Assembly: GCF_004216715.1 (NCBI RefSeq)
Contig: NZ_SGXG01000001.1
Span: forward strand, 868,001-932,000
Source: Cecembia calidifontis
Lineage (GTDB): Bacteria > Bacteroidota > Bacteroidia > Cytophagales > Cyclobacteriaceae
DNA: 64,000 nucleotides
Reading direction: 5' to 3'
Shown here: positions 26,022 through 33,603 of the stretch, piece by piece
Layout: each line of letters opens with the position of its first letter
Position numbering within the stretch: the stretch's first letter is position 1
The notes under the pieces: generated by a model
The model's input: the letters and a program-made list of their open reading frames with translations, nothing else
What the model was told of the DNA's origin: nothing
Database searches by the model: none
Made by a program: the position numbers and the translations under genes

Positions 26022-27389
26022 CTATTTCACTTTGGGCAGGCTGAGGGTAAATGTAGCCCCTTTTCCCGTTTCGGATGCTAAGCTGATCTCTCCATTATGC
26101 TGCTGGATAATCTTTTGGACGAGGGTAAGACCGATACCTGTTCCCTCGGTGTAGCCTTTGTTTTTTCCCCTGAAAAATGGCTTGAATATATCTTCCTGCT
26201 CTTCTTTAGGAATCCCAATGCCTTTGTCTCTGAATTTGATCCTAACCCCGGAAGGGCCTGCAGCTATTGAAATCTCACAGCTTTTATCCTCTGAAAATTT
26301 ACAGGCATTTTCCATAAGATTGGAAAATGCAATGCCCAGGAGGTAACTGTTGCCCCAAACCGTGATGGCTTCCTCCTCCACTTCTCCTTCAAAATCAAGG
26401 TGGATCCTGTAAGCTGGATTTTTTTGCATGACCTGCTGACTGGACTCCAGCAATACCTCGTCCACACGCACCGGCTTGAAATGGATTTCAGAACGGTCAT
26501 AGCTGGCCTTGGCAAAATCCAGCAAGGTACTCGCCAAGCGGGCAACTTTCTGACTGTCCGACAATACCTCCTCTATGGTCTGTCTGTATTGTTCCTTGGT
26601 TCTCTCCTTATCCAGACTCAGCTCCAGATCTGTGATGATGGCCGTGAGGGGAGTCCTCAGTTCATGGGCCACATAGGAGACAAACTGCTTTTGGGCATCG
26701 AAGGATTTTTCCAACCTTTCCAACATCTGATTGAAAGTTTGGGCCAATTGACCCAGTTCATCCTTTGAATTATATTCCTGAATCCTCAAATCAAGATTAG
26801 AAGCAGATATGTTCTGGGCCTCCCTGATTATCCCTGCGATGGGGGCCAGTGATTTTCTTGAAAAATATTTCCCGATCAAAAAGATAATCGCCAGACCAAG
26901 GAAAAAGCTGACCAACATGGTATCCCTCAGGTTTTCAAGTTTATTGAAACCATAAAAATCATAGGCCGCGGCAGTTATGATGTAATGCTCTTGATCAAAT
27001 TCAAAATCAAGGCCTATGACCTGCCATTTGTCCTGGATAAACCTGATTTTCTTTTTATTGCTTATTTCCTGAAGCATTTCCGGGGTTTCCTTCACAAAGT
27101 CAATATCTACTGCATCATGATAAATCAAATCCATTCTGGAATTGTAGATGGCTACCTCCACTTCATAAAGAATTTCCCTGTTTTTCCTGTAAATGGTTTG
27201 GAGTGTTTCGGCATCTAACTGCGTATCCAATAGCAAATTGGCTTTGGTTATGGCTTCTTTTTCCAGAATGTTATAAAATTCATTCAACCGGTTGGTATAA
27301 GCAGAAAAATAAACAATCCCAATAAAGAGCAGGAGTATTCCGGCTGCCAAGGCCGTAAACATCAAGGATATCTGTTGCTGTAACCTCAT
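26022..27389 (-). CDS. Sensor histidine kinase
   Basis: Membrane-bound two-component kinase, 455 residues. Two transmembrane helices (about 8-30 and 157-175) flank a periplasmic sensor of about 125 residues rich in aromatic and acidic residues. A HAMP linker follows (about 178-232), then the dimerisation domain with phospho-acceptor His242 in YVAHELRTPLTA, and an ATPase domain with N, G1 and G2 boxes (NLMENACKFSEDK, FRDKGIGIPKEE, EGTGIGLTLVQKI). The start overlaps the response regulator's stop by 4 bases. The stimulus is not evident; it sits just downstream of wecB and a cupin gene and upstream of the Mg2+ genes. Confidence 0.93.
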   Translation of the reverse strand: MRLQQQISLMFTALAAGILLLFIGIVYFSAYTNRLNEFYNILEKEAITKANLLLDTQLDAETLQTIYRKNREILYEVEVAIYNSRMDLIYHDAVDIDFVKETPEMLQEISNKKKIRFIQDKWQVIGLDFEFDQEHYIITAAAYDFYGFNKLENLRDTMLVSFFLGLAIIFLIGKYFSRKSLAPIAGIIREAQNISASNLDLRIQEYNSKDELGQLAQTFNQMLERLEKSFDAQKQFVSYVAHELRTPLTAIITDLELSLDKERTKEQYRQTIEEVLSDSQKVARLASTLLDFAKASYDRSEIHFKPVRVDEVLLESSQQVMQKNPAYRIHLDFEGEVEEEAITVWGNSYLLGIAFSNLMENACKFSEDKSCEISIAAGPSGVRIKFRDKGIGIPKEEQEDIFKPFFRGKNKGYTEGTGIGLTLVQKIIQQHNGEISLASETGKGATFTLSLPKVK

Positions 27390-28078
27390 GTTTTCTGTAG
27401 CAAAAAGCCCATTCCCGAGCGGGTATGGATCAGTTTATCTTCAAAGGGTTTGTCCACTTTTTTCCGGATGTAATTGATGTAAACATCTATAAAGTTGGTA
27501 CCGGTATCGAAATTTACTCCCCATACTTCGCGGGCAATCTCTTCCCTGGAAAGTACACGCTCTGGATTTTTAACCATATACTCCAAAAGACTGTACTCTT
27601 TGGGTGTAAGGTTGAGATCAATCCCTGCTCTGCTTGCTTTTTTCAACTGGGAATCTATTTGAAGATCCGCGTACACGAAAATGGATTTCTCAGCCTGTTC
27701 TGCTACTCGGCCGGATCTTTTCAACAAGGTCCTTATGCGGGCATGAAGTTCCCTAAAATCAAAAGGTTTGACCAGGTAATCATCTGCCCCCGCATCAAAC
27801 CCTTCAACTTTATCATCGGTCGCTCCCAATGCCGTCAACATGATGATAGGGATTTGGGTATCTTTTAACCTTATGGATTTTGAAATATCCAGTCCATTGA
27901 CTTTAGGTAAGATGAGATCGGTAATGATCAGGTCAAACCCTCCATTTTCAAACAATCGGAGACCCATATCTCCGTCAAAGGCTTGGGTCACCCCATATCC
28001 TCTCTCCTCCAGACCCTTTTTAAGGACTGTGGATAACCTTTCATCGTCTTCAATCAGTAAAATCTCTGCTTTAGACAT
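27386..28078 (-). CDS. OmpR/PhoB-family response regulator
   Basis: 230 residues: receiver domain (about 1-120) with the acidic pair in LLIEDDE, phospho-acceptor Asp54 in LIITDLILP, the conserved Thr/Ala position and Lys104 in DYLVKPF; then a winged-helix DNA-binding domain (about 130-228, with LTPKEYSLLEYMVKNPERVLSREEI and a C-terminal hairpin KLIHTRSGMGFLL). It is translationally coupled to the histidine kinase (ATGA overlap) and begins 27 bases after the cupin gene, so it may be transcribed from upstream of wecB. Confidence 0.94.
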   Translation of the reverse strand: MSKAEILLIEDDERLSTVLKKGLEERGYGVTQAFDGDMGLRLFENGGFDLIITDLILPKVNGLDISKSIRLKDTQIPIIMLTALGATDDKVEGFDAGADDYLVKPFDFRELHARIRTLLKRSGRVAEQAEKSIFVYADLQIDSQLKKASRAGIDLNLTPKEYSLLEYMVKNPERVLSREEIAREVWGVNFDTGTNFIDVYINYIRKKVDKPFEDKLIHTRSGMGFLLQKT

Positions 28079-28105
28079 AAGGGTATTGCTGAAGATTTAT
28101 TCCAA

Positions 28106-28585
28106 TTAAGTCAATTTGTGGATAATTTCAAGCGCTTCCGGCCATTTCTCCAACAATTCTTCTTTAGGCACTAACCTGAAATCTTCGAAATCAAACCCTG
28201 GGGCTACCACACAGGAAACCAAACTATAGCTTTCCTCCTGATCCACTGTTGATCCAAAAATGATTCCCGTTTTTACCAGTTGGTAGGGCAGGTGACCCTC
28301 CTTATCCGATGGCCCGACCAGGAGTTTTTCATAGCCCTTATCAGAAAGCACATGAACAGTAAGGGGGCTTCCCTCATGAAAAAACCACATTTCATCACTT
28401 TTTATTTGATGGAATTTGGAGGAGTTATCGGAGGTCAACAAAAAGTAAATACAGGTCATCAGACTCCGGCTTCCATGATCTGTAGAAACTTCCCAATCAG
28501 ACCGGTACGTTTCAGCATAATACCCCCCTTCTGGATGGGGCTTCAACTGAAGTTGCTCCACTAATTCCTTTATCCTCTGGTGCAT
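28106..28585 (-). CDS. Cupin-fold protein (DUF985 family)
   Basis: 159 residues of the DUF985 cupin family (PF06172): LQLKPHPEGGYYAETYRS at the N-terminus, then SLMTCIYFLL, FHQIKSDEMWFFHEGSPLTVHVL (cupin motif 1 with His/Glu), GIIFGSTVDQEESYSLVSCVVAPGFDFEDF (motif 2). Family members bind metal or small sugar-like ligands, but no reaction is established. The start codon shares one base with the wecB stop (TAATG), giving tight translational coupling, and the pairing with a nucleotide-sugar epimerase is suggestive only. Confidence 0.85.
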   Translation of the reverse strand: MHQRIKELVEQLQLKPHPEGGYYAETYRSDWEVSTDHGSRSLMTCIYFLLTSDNSSKFHQIKSDEMWFFHEGSPLTVHVLSDKGYEKLLVGPSDKEGHLPYQLVKTGIIFGSTVDQEESYSLVSCVVAPGFDFEDFRLVPKEELLEKWPEALEIIHKLT

Positions 28586-29679
28586 TAGCTATAAATTTCA
28601 ATGATTTTACCCACAATTCTTTCAGCCGTTTTACCATCCCAATAAGGGATCCCCTTGTACTTTTTCCATTCGCCACGCATCAGTTTTTCCAAATAAGGTT
28701 GGAGGTTTTCTGGATTGGTACCAACCAATTCGTTTGTGCCCAATTCAATTGTTTCCGCTCTTTCTGTATTTTCTCTGAGGGTAATGCAGGGTATGTTCAT
28801 AACAGAAGCCTCTTCGGTAATCCCTCCGGAATCAGTAATGACACCTTTTGCATTTTTGACCAGATAATTGAATTCCAGATAGGACAAAGGTTCTGTCATC
28901 AACAGATTAGGGTCATTGATGCCCAGATTTTGGAGGTTTTTGGCTGTCCTGGGGTGTACAGGGAAAATAACCGGAAGGCCTTGGGTGCCTTCCATGATGG
29001 CATTGATCATTTCTTTGAGTTTTTCTTCCTGGTCCACATTGGCGGGTCTGTGCATGGTCATGACGAAATATTGCCCCGGCTGAAGCTTGTCAAAGGCTTC
29101 CCCATCCGGCTTACGGAACTTTTCCATATTTGCCATCAGGGTATCAATCATGGTATTGCCCACAAAATGGATACGGCTTTCGGGAAAGCCCAATTTCCTG
29201 AGGTTTTCATTGGCAATTTCTGAGGTGGTAAAGAAATGGTCTGTGATGCTGTCGGTAACCATCCTGTTGATTTCTTCGGGCATACTTAAATCCCCTGAGC
29301 GGATACCTCCTTCCACATGGGCCACATCGATCACCAATTTTTTGGCTGCAATCGAACAAGCCAAGGTAGAGGTTACATCCCCAACTACAATCACCAAATC
29401 CGGCCTATTGGCCATCAATTCTTTTTCAAAAGCCACCATAATGGCCGCAGTCTGTTCGGCCTGCGTGCCTCCACCCCCTCCTAAATTGGCGTCTGGTTCA
29501 GGGATATTGAGCTGTTCGAAAAAATCCCCAGACATTTTTTTATCATAATGCTGACCTGTATGGACAAGCCTGTAAGAAATGGGGAAACCCTCTTTTTGCT
29601 TCGCCTTAATGGCGTGCACGATGGGAGCGATTTTCATAAAATTTGGCCTGGCTCCAGCAACCAACGTGAGTTTGATCAT
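28585..29679 (-). CDS. wecB: UDP-N-acetylglucosamine 2-epimerase (non-hydrolysing)
   Basis: Converts UDP-GlcNAc to UDP-ManNAc for surface polysaccharide synthesis; cytosolic. 364 residues, the usual length. Motifs: GARPNFMKIAPI at the N-terminus, VHTGQHYDKKMSG, VVGDVTSTLA, HVEGGIRSGDLSMPEEINRM (catalytic acidic residues), VMTMHRPANVD, ITDSGGITEEA and RENTERAE in the UDP-binding C-terminal half. First gene of a compact minus-strand run (wecB, cupin, response regulator, kinase). The capsule-related gene at 30511 is divergently placed, consistent with a surface polysaccharide theme. Confidence 0.95.
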   Translation of the reverse strand: MIKLTLVAGARPNFMKIAPIVHAIKAKQKEGFPISYRLVHTGQHYDKKMSGDFFEQLNIPEPDANLGGGGGTQAEQTAAIMVAFEKELMANRPDLVIVVGDVTSTLACSIAAKKLVIDVAHVEGGIRSGDLSMPEEINRMVTDSITDHFFTTSEIANENLRKLGFPESRIHFVGNTMIDTLMANMEKFRKPDGEAFDKLQPGQYFVMTMHRPANVDQEEKLKEMINAIMEGTQGLPVIFPVHPRTAKNLQNLGINDPNLLMTEPLSYLEFNYLVKNAKGVITDSGGITEEASVMNIPCITLRENTERAETIELGTNELVGTNPENLQPYLEKLMRGEWKKYKGIPYWDGKTAERIVGKIIEIYS

Positions 29680-29802
29680 CAGAAAAACAATTAATTAATC
29701 AAGCGCAAGTTAATCAAACCTCTTTGTACCGCCAATTATCCATATTGAAAGCGCATCCTGAGCTGATTTTCGAGAATATTTCGTTTATTTGCAGACGTTG
29801 GG

Positions 29803-29810
29803 TAGTTTTG
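29803..29810 (+). promoter_or_regulatory. -7 element for the lipoprotein-Wzi pair
   Basis: TAGTTTTG (TAnnTTTG) with a weak TTCG at the -33 position. Transcription would start near 29817, which excludes the in-frame TTG at 29789 as start of the downstream gene and supports the ATG at 29849. Confidence 0.55.
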
Positions 29811-29848
29811 GAACTGACGTTCCAACACGTATTAAATTTATTTCCAAA

Positions 29849-30514
29849 ATGTTTTTAAGATTTTTCCGGACTTCATTGCTGCTTTTATTCTTCTTATGCA
29901 TTGGATTTTTCCATTCATCTTGTTCTGACACCCTGGAATCCCAGGTTGTGGTTTATTCCAATAATTTTGGCCTATTGGATTTAAGGGGCTTCGAAAATGG
30001 AAGGCTTTTTATTTTTGAAGGGGATACCTTACTGGGGTTTTACAATAATGAGGAGGTATCTGTTACCATCCCCGATCTCCCCAATCACAACATATTGAAA
30101 ATTGAAGTGGAAGTATTCGTTCATGATAGTTGGGACGGGAATCCAGATGATGGATTAAGTGGGCCGGATTTTTGGTACATGAAAGTAGATGAAGAGGAAA
30201 TTTTCCGTACGACTTTTTCTAACTCACCCTGTGAATCCACTTTTTGTTTGAGACAATCTTTCCCTCAGGAATATTTCAGGCAGAACTTCCCCAAAACCGG
30301 AGCTATTCGGACAGACCTTCCCGGACTTTGTCTCTTCGGTGCTTTCCAAAACTACACGACTGTTTATAGGATCAGCAGGCTGGTGCCCCATGTCACTAAC
30401 AGCGTGAAGGTTACTTTGGGTGATGAACTCAAACAATTGAACAGCCCTGACCCATTATGCGATGAAAGTTGGTCTGTGGGGAAAATTGAAGTAACGGCAA
30501 TGGTTGTGATATGA
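29849..30514 (+). CDS. Lipoprotein of unknown function
   Basis: Not recognised. 221 residues from the ATG at 29849, beginning with an Arg-containing n-region, a Leu/Phe-rich h-region and lipobox HSSC (MFLRFFRTSLLLLFFLCIGF then HSSCSD). The mature part is beta-rich, with FEGDTLLGFYNN, a motif HDSWDGNPDDG followed by GPDFWYMKVD that could be a carbohydrate- or Ca2+-binding loop, and four cysteines in PCESTFC, GLCLF and PLCDES that may form disulfides. Its stop overlaps the start of the Wzi-like gene by 4 bases (ATGA), so the two are coupled. Confidence 0.72.
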   Translation: MFLRFFRTSLLLLFFLCIGFFHSSCSDTLESQVVVYSNNFGLLDLRGFENGRLFIFEGDTLLGFYNNEEVSVTIPDLPNHNILKIEVEVFVHDSWDGNPDDGLSGPDFWYMKVDEEEIFRTTFSNSPCESTFCLRQSFPQEYFRQNFPKTGAIRTDLPGLCLFGAFQNYTTVYRISRLVPHVTNSVKVTLGDELKQLNSPDPLCDESWSVGKIEVTAMVVI

Positions 30515-32214
30515 GTAGGAACATGAAAACACTGAATGTCTATATTTTCTTCGCTCTGTTGCTTTTTTTGGGAAATTGGGCCTATGCACAGACCATTCCG
30601 CTCAACACCCCTGTATTGGAAGAGTACATGAGGAGGCAACAATTGTTGGGTAGACTGAATGAAAATGCATCTTTTGCCATTAGACCCCTTCATCCAGCCT
30701 ATGCTTTTGACCGTCAAAATGGTTTAGATTTGGACAGCACTTTTACTGATTTGAATACGTCGCAAGTACATCAAGTATTTGGAAAGGATAAGAATGACTA
30801 CCTTTTTGTTATGCCTGTCACTTTACGGACACAGTTCAATTCTGATTATGCTTTTGGTCTGAATAATGGAGCGATGATTCCGAACAGGGGATTTCAACAT
30901 TTGGTAAGTGCCGGTGTATTTTTAAAGGAGGGAAAATTATCCATACAGTTCCAACCGGAAATCTTACATGCCCAAAACAAAGACTATTTGGGATTTCCCA
31001 TAGAACATCAGGCCACCATTCTGTATTACTATGAGTATATGAACCGGATTGATATGCCTGAGCGCTTTGGTACCGGGCCTTATACCCGTATCCTTCCAGG
31101 TCAGTCCAGTATACGGTTTAATCCCGGTGATTTCTCATTTGGGGTTTCAACAGAAAATCTTTGGTGGGGGCCTTCCCGCCGTAATTCCCTTATTCTGAGT
31201 AATAATGCCCAAGGTTTCCTTCATTTCACGGCCAATACCTTGAGACCTGTGGAGACGGGCATTGGACACATTGAAGGGCAGATGATTGCGGGTCTTTTGA
31301 ACAGCAGTGGATTTCTTCCGCCACATCCGGGATACCATATTCAGGGCAACCCTGTTCTGATGCCCAAAAGGGAAAATGGGGACAGGTACTTATCTGGTAT
31401 TATCTTAAGTTATCATCCCAAATGGGTTCCAGGCTTGTTTTTAGGCTATTCAGCCACCAACCATTTGTATATGGAGGACATGGACAGATTGGGTGATTAT
31501 GTTCCTTTTTTCAATGGGCAAAAAGGATTGAACAATGTAAGGAATCCGATAAGGGATAAAAGACAGCAGTTCAGCTCCGGCTTTTTCAGATGGATCAGCA
31601 CTGAAGGTCATTTTGAATTTTACGGGGAATATGGCACCAATGGCAATAGCAGGAGGTTTTCAGACTTTATCGTTACTCCGGAAAGGAACCGGGGCTTCAC
31701 CCTTGGATTCAGTAACCTGATGCCATTGAAAAAGCAGGGGCAGTTCCTACAGATCAGCGCAGAAATGACGCAGACCGGTCAAACCATTAGAGAAAGCATC
31801 CGAAACTTGGACACCTGGTATATTCACAACCATGTACGTCATGGATATACCCACAACGGACAGGTACTGGGGGTAGGATACGGTCCGGCAGCGAATGTGA
31901 ACTGGGTAGAAATCGGTTGGGTAAAAGATTTCAGCAGGATTGCACTTCATTTTGAGAGGATCGTTTACAACAACGACTTCTACTATTTTAGGTATGAGGC
32001 ATCTAAAGACTGGAGAAATAAATATGTGGATCTGGTGCCTTCTTTAGTCGCAGATTGGAGATTTGGAAACCTCTTGGTACATGGCAACTTCCAATATGTC
32101 AATACCCTGAACTATATGTGGTTCTTGGAAAACCAGCCCGACCAGTATTTTGTGCCGGGACTGGATAGAAAAAACTTTGTGGCAACTGTGGGAATTAGCT
32201 ACATTTTCAAATAA
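30511..32214 (+). CDS. Capsule assembly Wzi-family outer-membrane protein
   Basis: 567 residues with signal peptide ending WAYAQ. The sequence shows the Wzi-like barrel (PF14052): aromatic-rich strands, RFNPGDFSFGVSTENLWWGPS, LILSNNAQGFLHFT and FFRWISTEGHFEFYGEYG, ending in a C-terminal strand with aromatic terminus (GISYIFK). Wzi proteins act at the outer membrane in surface attachment or assembly of capsule. Start at 30511 gives an ATGA overlap with the preceding lipoprotein; MKT at 30523 is an alternative. Its stop abuts the convergent serine hydrolase gene with no spacer. wecB lies upstream on the other strand. Confidence 0.87.
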   Translation: MSRNMKTLNVYIFFALLLFLGNWAYAQTIPLNTPVLEEYMRRQQLLGRLNENASFAIRPLHPAYAFDRQNGLDLDSTFTDLNTSQVHQVFGKDKNDYLFVMPVTLRTQFNSDYAFGLNNGAMIPNRGFQHLVSAGVFLKEGKLSIQFQPEILHAQNKDYLGFPIEHQATILYYYEYMNRIDMPERFGTGPYTRILPGQSSIRFNPGDFSFGVSTENLWWGPSRRNSLILSNNAQGFLHFTANTLRPVETGIGHIEGQMIAGLLNSSGFLPPHPGYHIQGNPVLMPKRENGDRYLSGIILSYHPKWVPGLFLGYSATNHLYMEDMDRLGDYVPFFNGQKGLNNVRNPIRDKRQQFSSGFFRWISTEGHFEFYGEYGTNGNSRRFSDFIVTPERNRGFTLGFSNLMPLKKQGQFLQISAEMTQTGQTIRESIRNLDTWYIHNHVRHGYTHNGQVLGVGYGPAANVNWVEIGWVKDFSRIALHFERIVYNNDFYYFRYEASKDWRNKYVDLVPSLVADWRFGNLLVHGNFQYVNTLNYMWFLENQPDQYFVPGLDRKNFVATVGISYIFK

Positions 32215-33534
32215 TCATTTCTTCTTCAATACGAATTTCATCCCCGATTGGGACAAAGTCAGCTGATCATTTTCCGGCTGAAATTCAATAGAAAGATTGG
32301 CCAATCGGAAGACAAAAGTAGTTCCCTCATCATGCTCCAATAAAAATTCAGGTTGGCCGGTGGCCTGTGCCATGAGTGCCAGCTTCTGTCTTCTGATGGT
32401 AATATTCAAAGGAAAACCAGGAGCCCCGTAAACCCCGACAAAAGCATCCAATTCCTCTGCCGTAAAGGAAACATCGGAGAATTGTGGAATGTCAAAATCC
32501 TTTCCAAAAAATGCGCTCAACACGGCAATGGAAATCTGATTAGGATCCATATTGGCCCCGTTCAAGGTAAGTGAATAGGCGAGGTCTTTCTCTGGAAAGT
32601 AACTTAAAGAAGCCATGAACCCATCTATGCCCCCATCATGGCCATAGGCAAATTGATCATAAAAAGGAAATTTAAATATTCCGCGTCCGTAATCGTCCCT
32701 CAATTCTGTCATTTGGGATAGACTGGCTTCACTGATTAATTTTCCCTCAAATAATGCCCTAATAAAAACCGCCAAATCTCTAGTGGTGGAAACAAGCGCT
32801 CCAGCCCCTAAAGGAATGGACATGTCTGTAATACTTTCCTGTTCCCATTCCCCCAAGAATTTATAAGATAAAACCTCCCCTTGGTCAGGTGAAAATTCCT
32901 CACCGATGTAGGTGTTATTCAAATCAAGGGGACCTAAAATATACTTTTGCAATAAAGAGGGGTAAGACTCCTGATAGATATCCTCCAAAATCCAGGTCAA
33001 AAGCACATAGTTCGGATTAGAATAATTGGCTTTTGTGCCAGGTTCAAATTCACTCTTTCCTTTAAGTATTATCTGATACAATGCTTCTCTTGACTTAGGG
33101 ACTGTATTCCAGGTCAGGTAATCCTGGCTTGAGGTAAAGCTATAAATACCACTCCTGTGGCTTAGCAGATCACTCACTGTTATTTTTCCGGCATTGGTCA
33201 ACTCTGGGAAAAAGCCTTCAATACTTTGCGCCAAATTGATCCTTCCCTCCTCTATGGCCTTGAAAACAAGGACCGAAGTAAATGTTTTGGTTATAGAACC
33301 CACCCTAAATTTACTTTCTTTGGTTAAGGGAATTTTTTTGCTACGATCTGCATAACCAAAGGACTTCTGGTAAATGGGTTCCCCACGATAATAAAGTAAC
33401 ACCGAACCCATCACCCTATCATTGGTTTCCAAAACATCAAAAAACTCATCCAATTTGGCCCTATTAAAGTCTTGAGCAATCACTGAAGCCATAGTGACTC
33501 CGATTAGGGTAAACATTACAATCGCCTTTTTCAT
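32215..33534 (-). CDS. Serine hydrolase, beta-lactamase class C / AmpC-like family
   Basis: 439 residues from the ATG at 33534, with signal peptide (MKKAIVMFTLIGVTMASVIAQ). Active-site motifs of PF00144 are visible: SITK (nucleophile Ser and Lys) in RVGSITKTFT, YSN in ANYSNPNYVLLTW, and HDGGIDGF replacing the KTG box. The last ~100 residues form an extra beta-rich domain. The family includes D-aminopeptidases, esterases and penicillin-binding proteins of unknown physiological substrate. A start 21 bases upstream is possible. It lies 37 bases downstream of the terminator that follows the TonB receptor gene, so it is probably expressed separately. Confidence 0.9.
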   Translation of the reverse strand: MKKAIVMFTLIGVTMASVIAQDFNRAKLDEFFDVLETNDRVMGSVLLYYRGEPIYQKSFGYADRSKKIPLTKESKFRVGSITKTFTSVLVFKAIEEGRINLAQSIEGFFPELTNAGKITVSDLLSHRSGIYSFTSSQDYLTWNTVPKSREALYQIILKGKSEFEPGTKANYSNPNYVLLTWILEDIYQESYPSLLQKYILGPLDLNNTYIGEEFSPDQGEVLSYKFLGEWEQESITDMSIPLGAGALVSTTRDLAVFIRALFEGKLISEASLSQMTELRDDYGRGIFKFPFYDQFAYGHDGGIDGFMASLSYFPEKDLAYSLTLNGANMDPNQISIAVLSAFFGKDFDIPQFSDVSFTAEELDAFVGVYGAPGFPLNITIRRQKLALMAQATGQPEFLLEHDEGTTFVFRLANLSIEFQPENDQLTLSQSGMKFVLKKK

Positions 33535-33571
33535 AACAGTAAATATTAGCTCCAATACTCTAAATTTAAAA

Positions 33572-33596
33572 ACTCCTCCCGATTGGCGGGAGGAGT
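33572..33596 (-). terminator. Intrinsic terminator of the TonB receptor gene
   Basis: Perfect 10-bp stem (ACTCCTCCCG / CGGGAGGAGT) with a 5-base loop, followed on the minus strand by a T-rich stretch (TTTTTAAATTTA), 8 bases after the receptor stop codon. Confidence 0.85.
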
Positions 33597-33603
33597 CCTA
33601 AGA

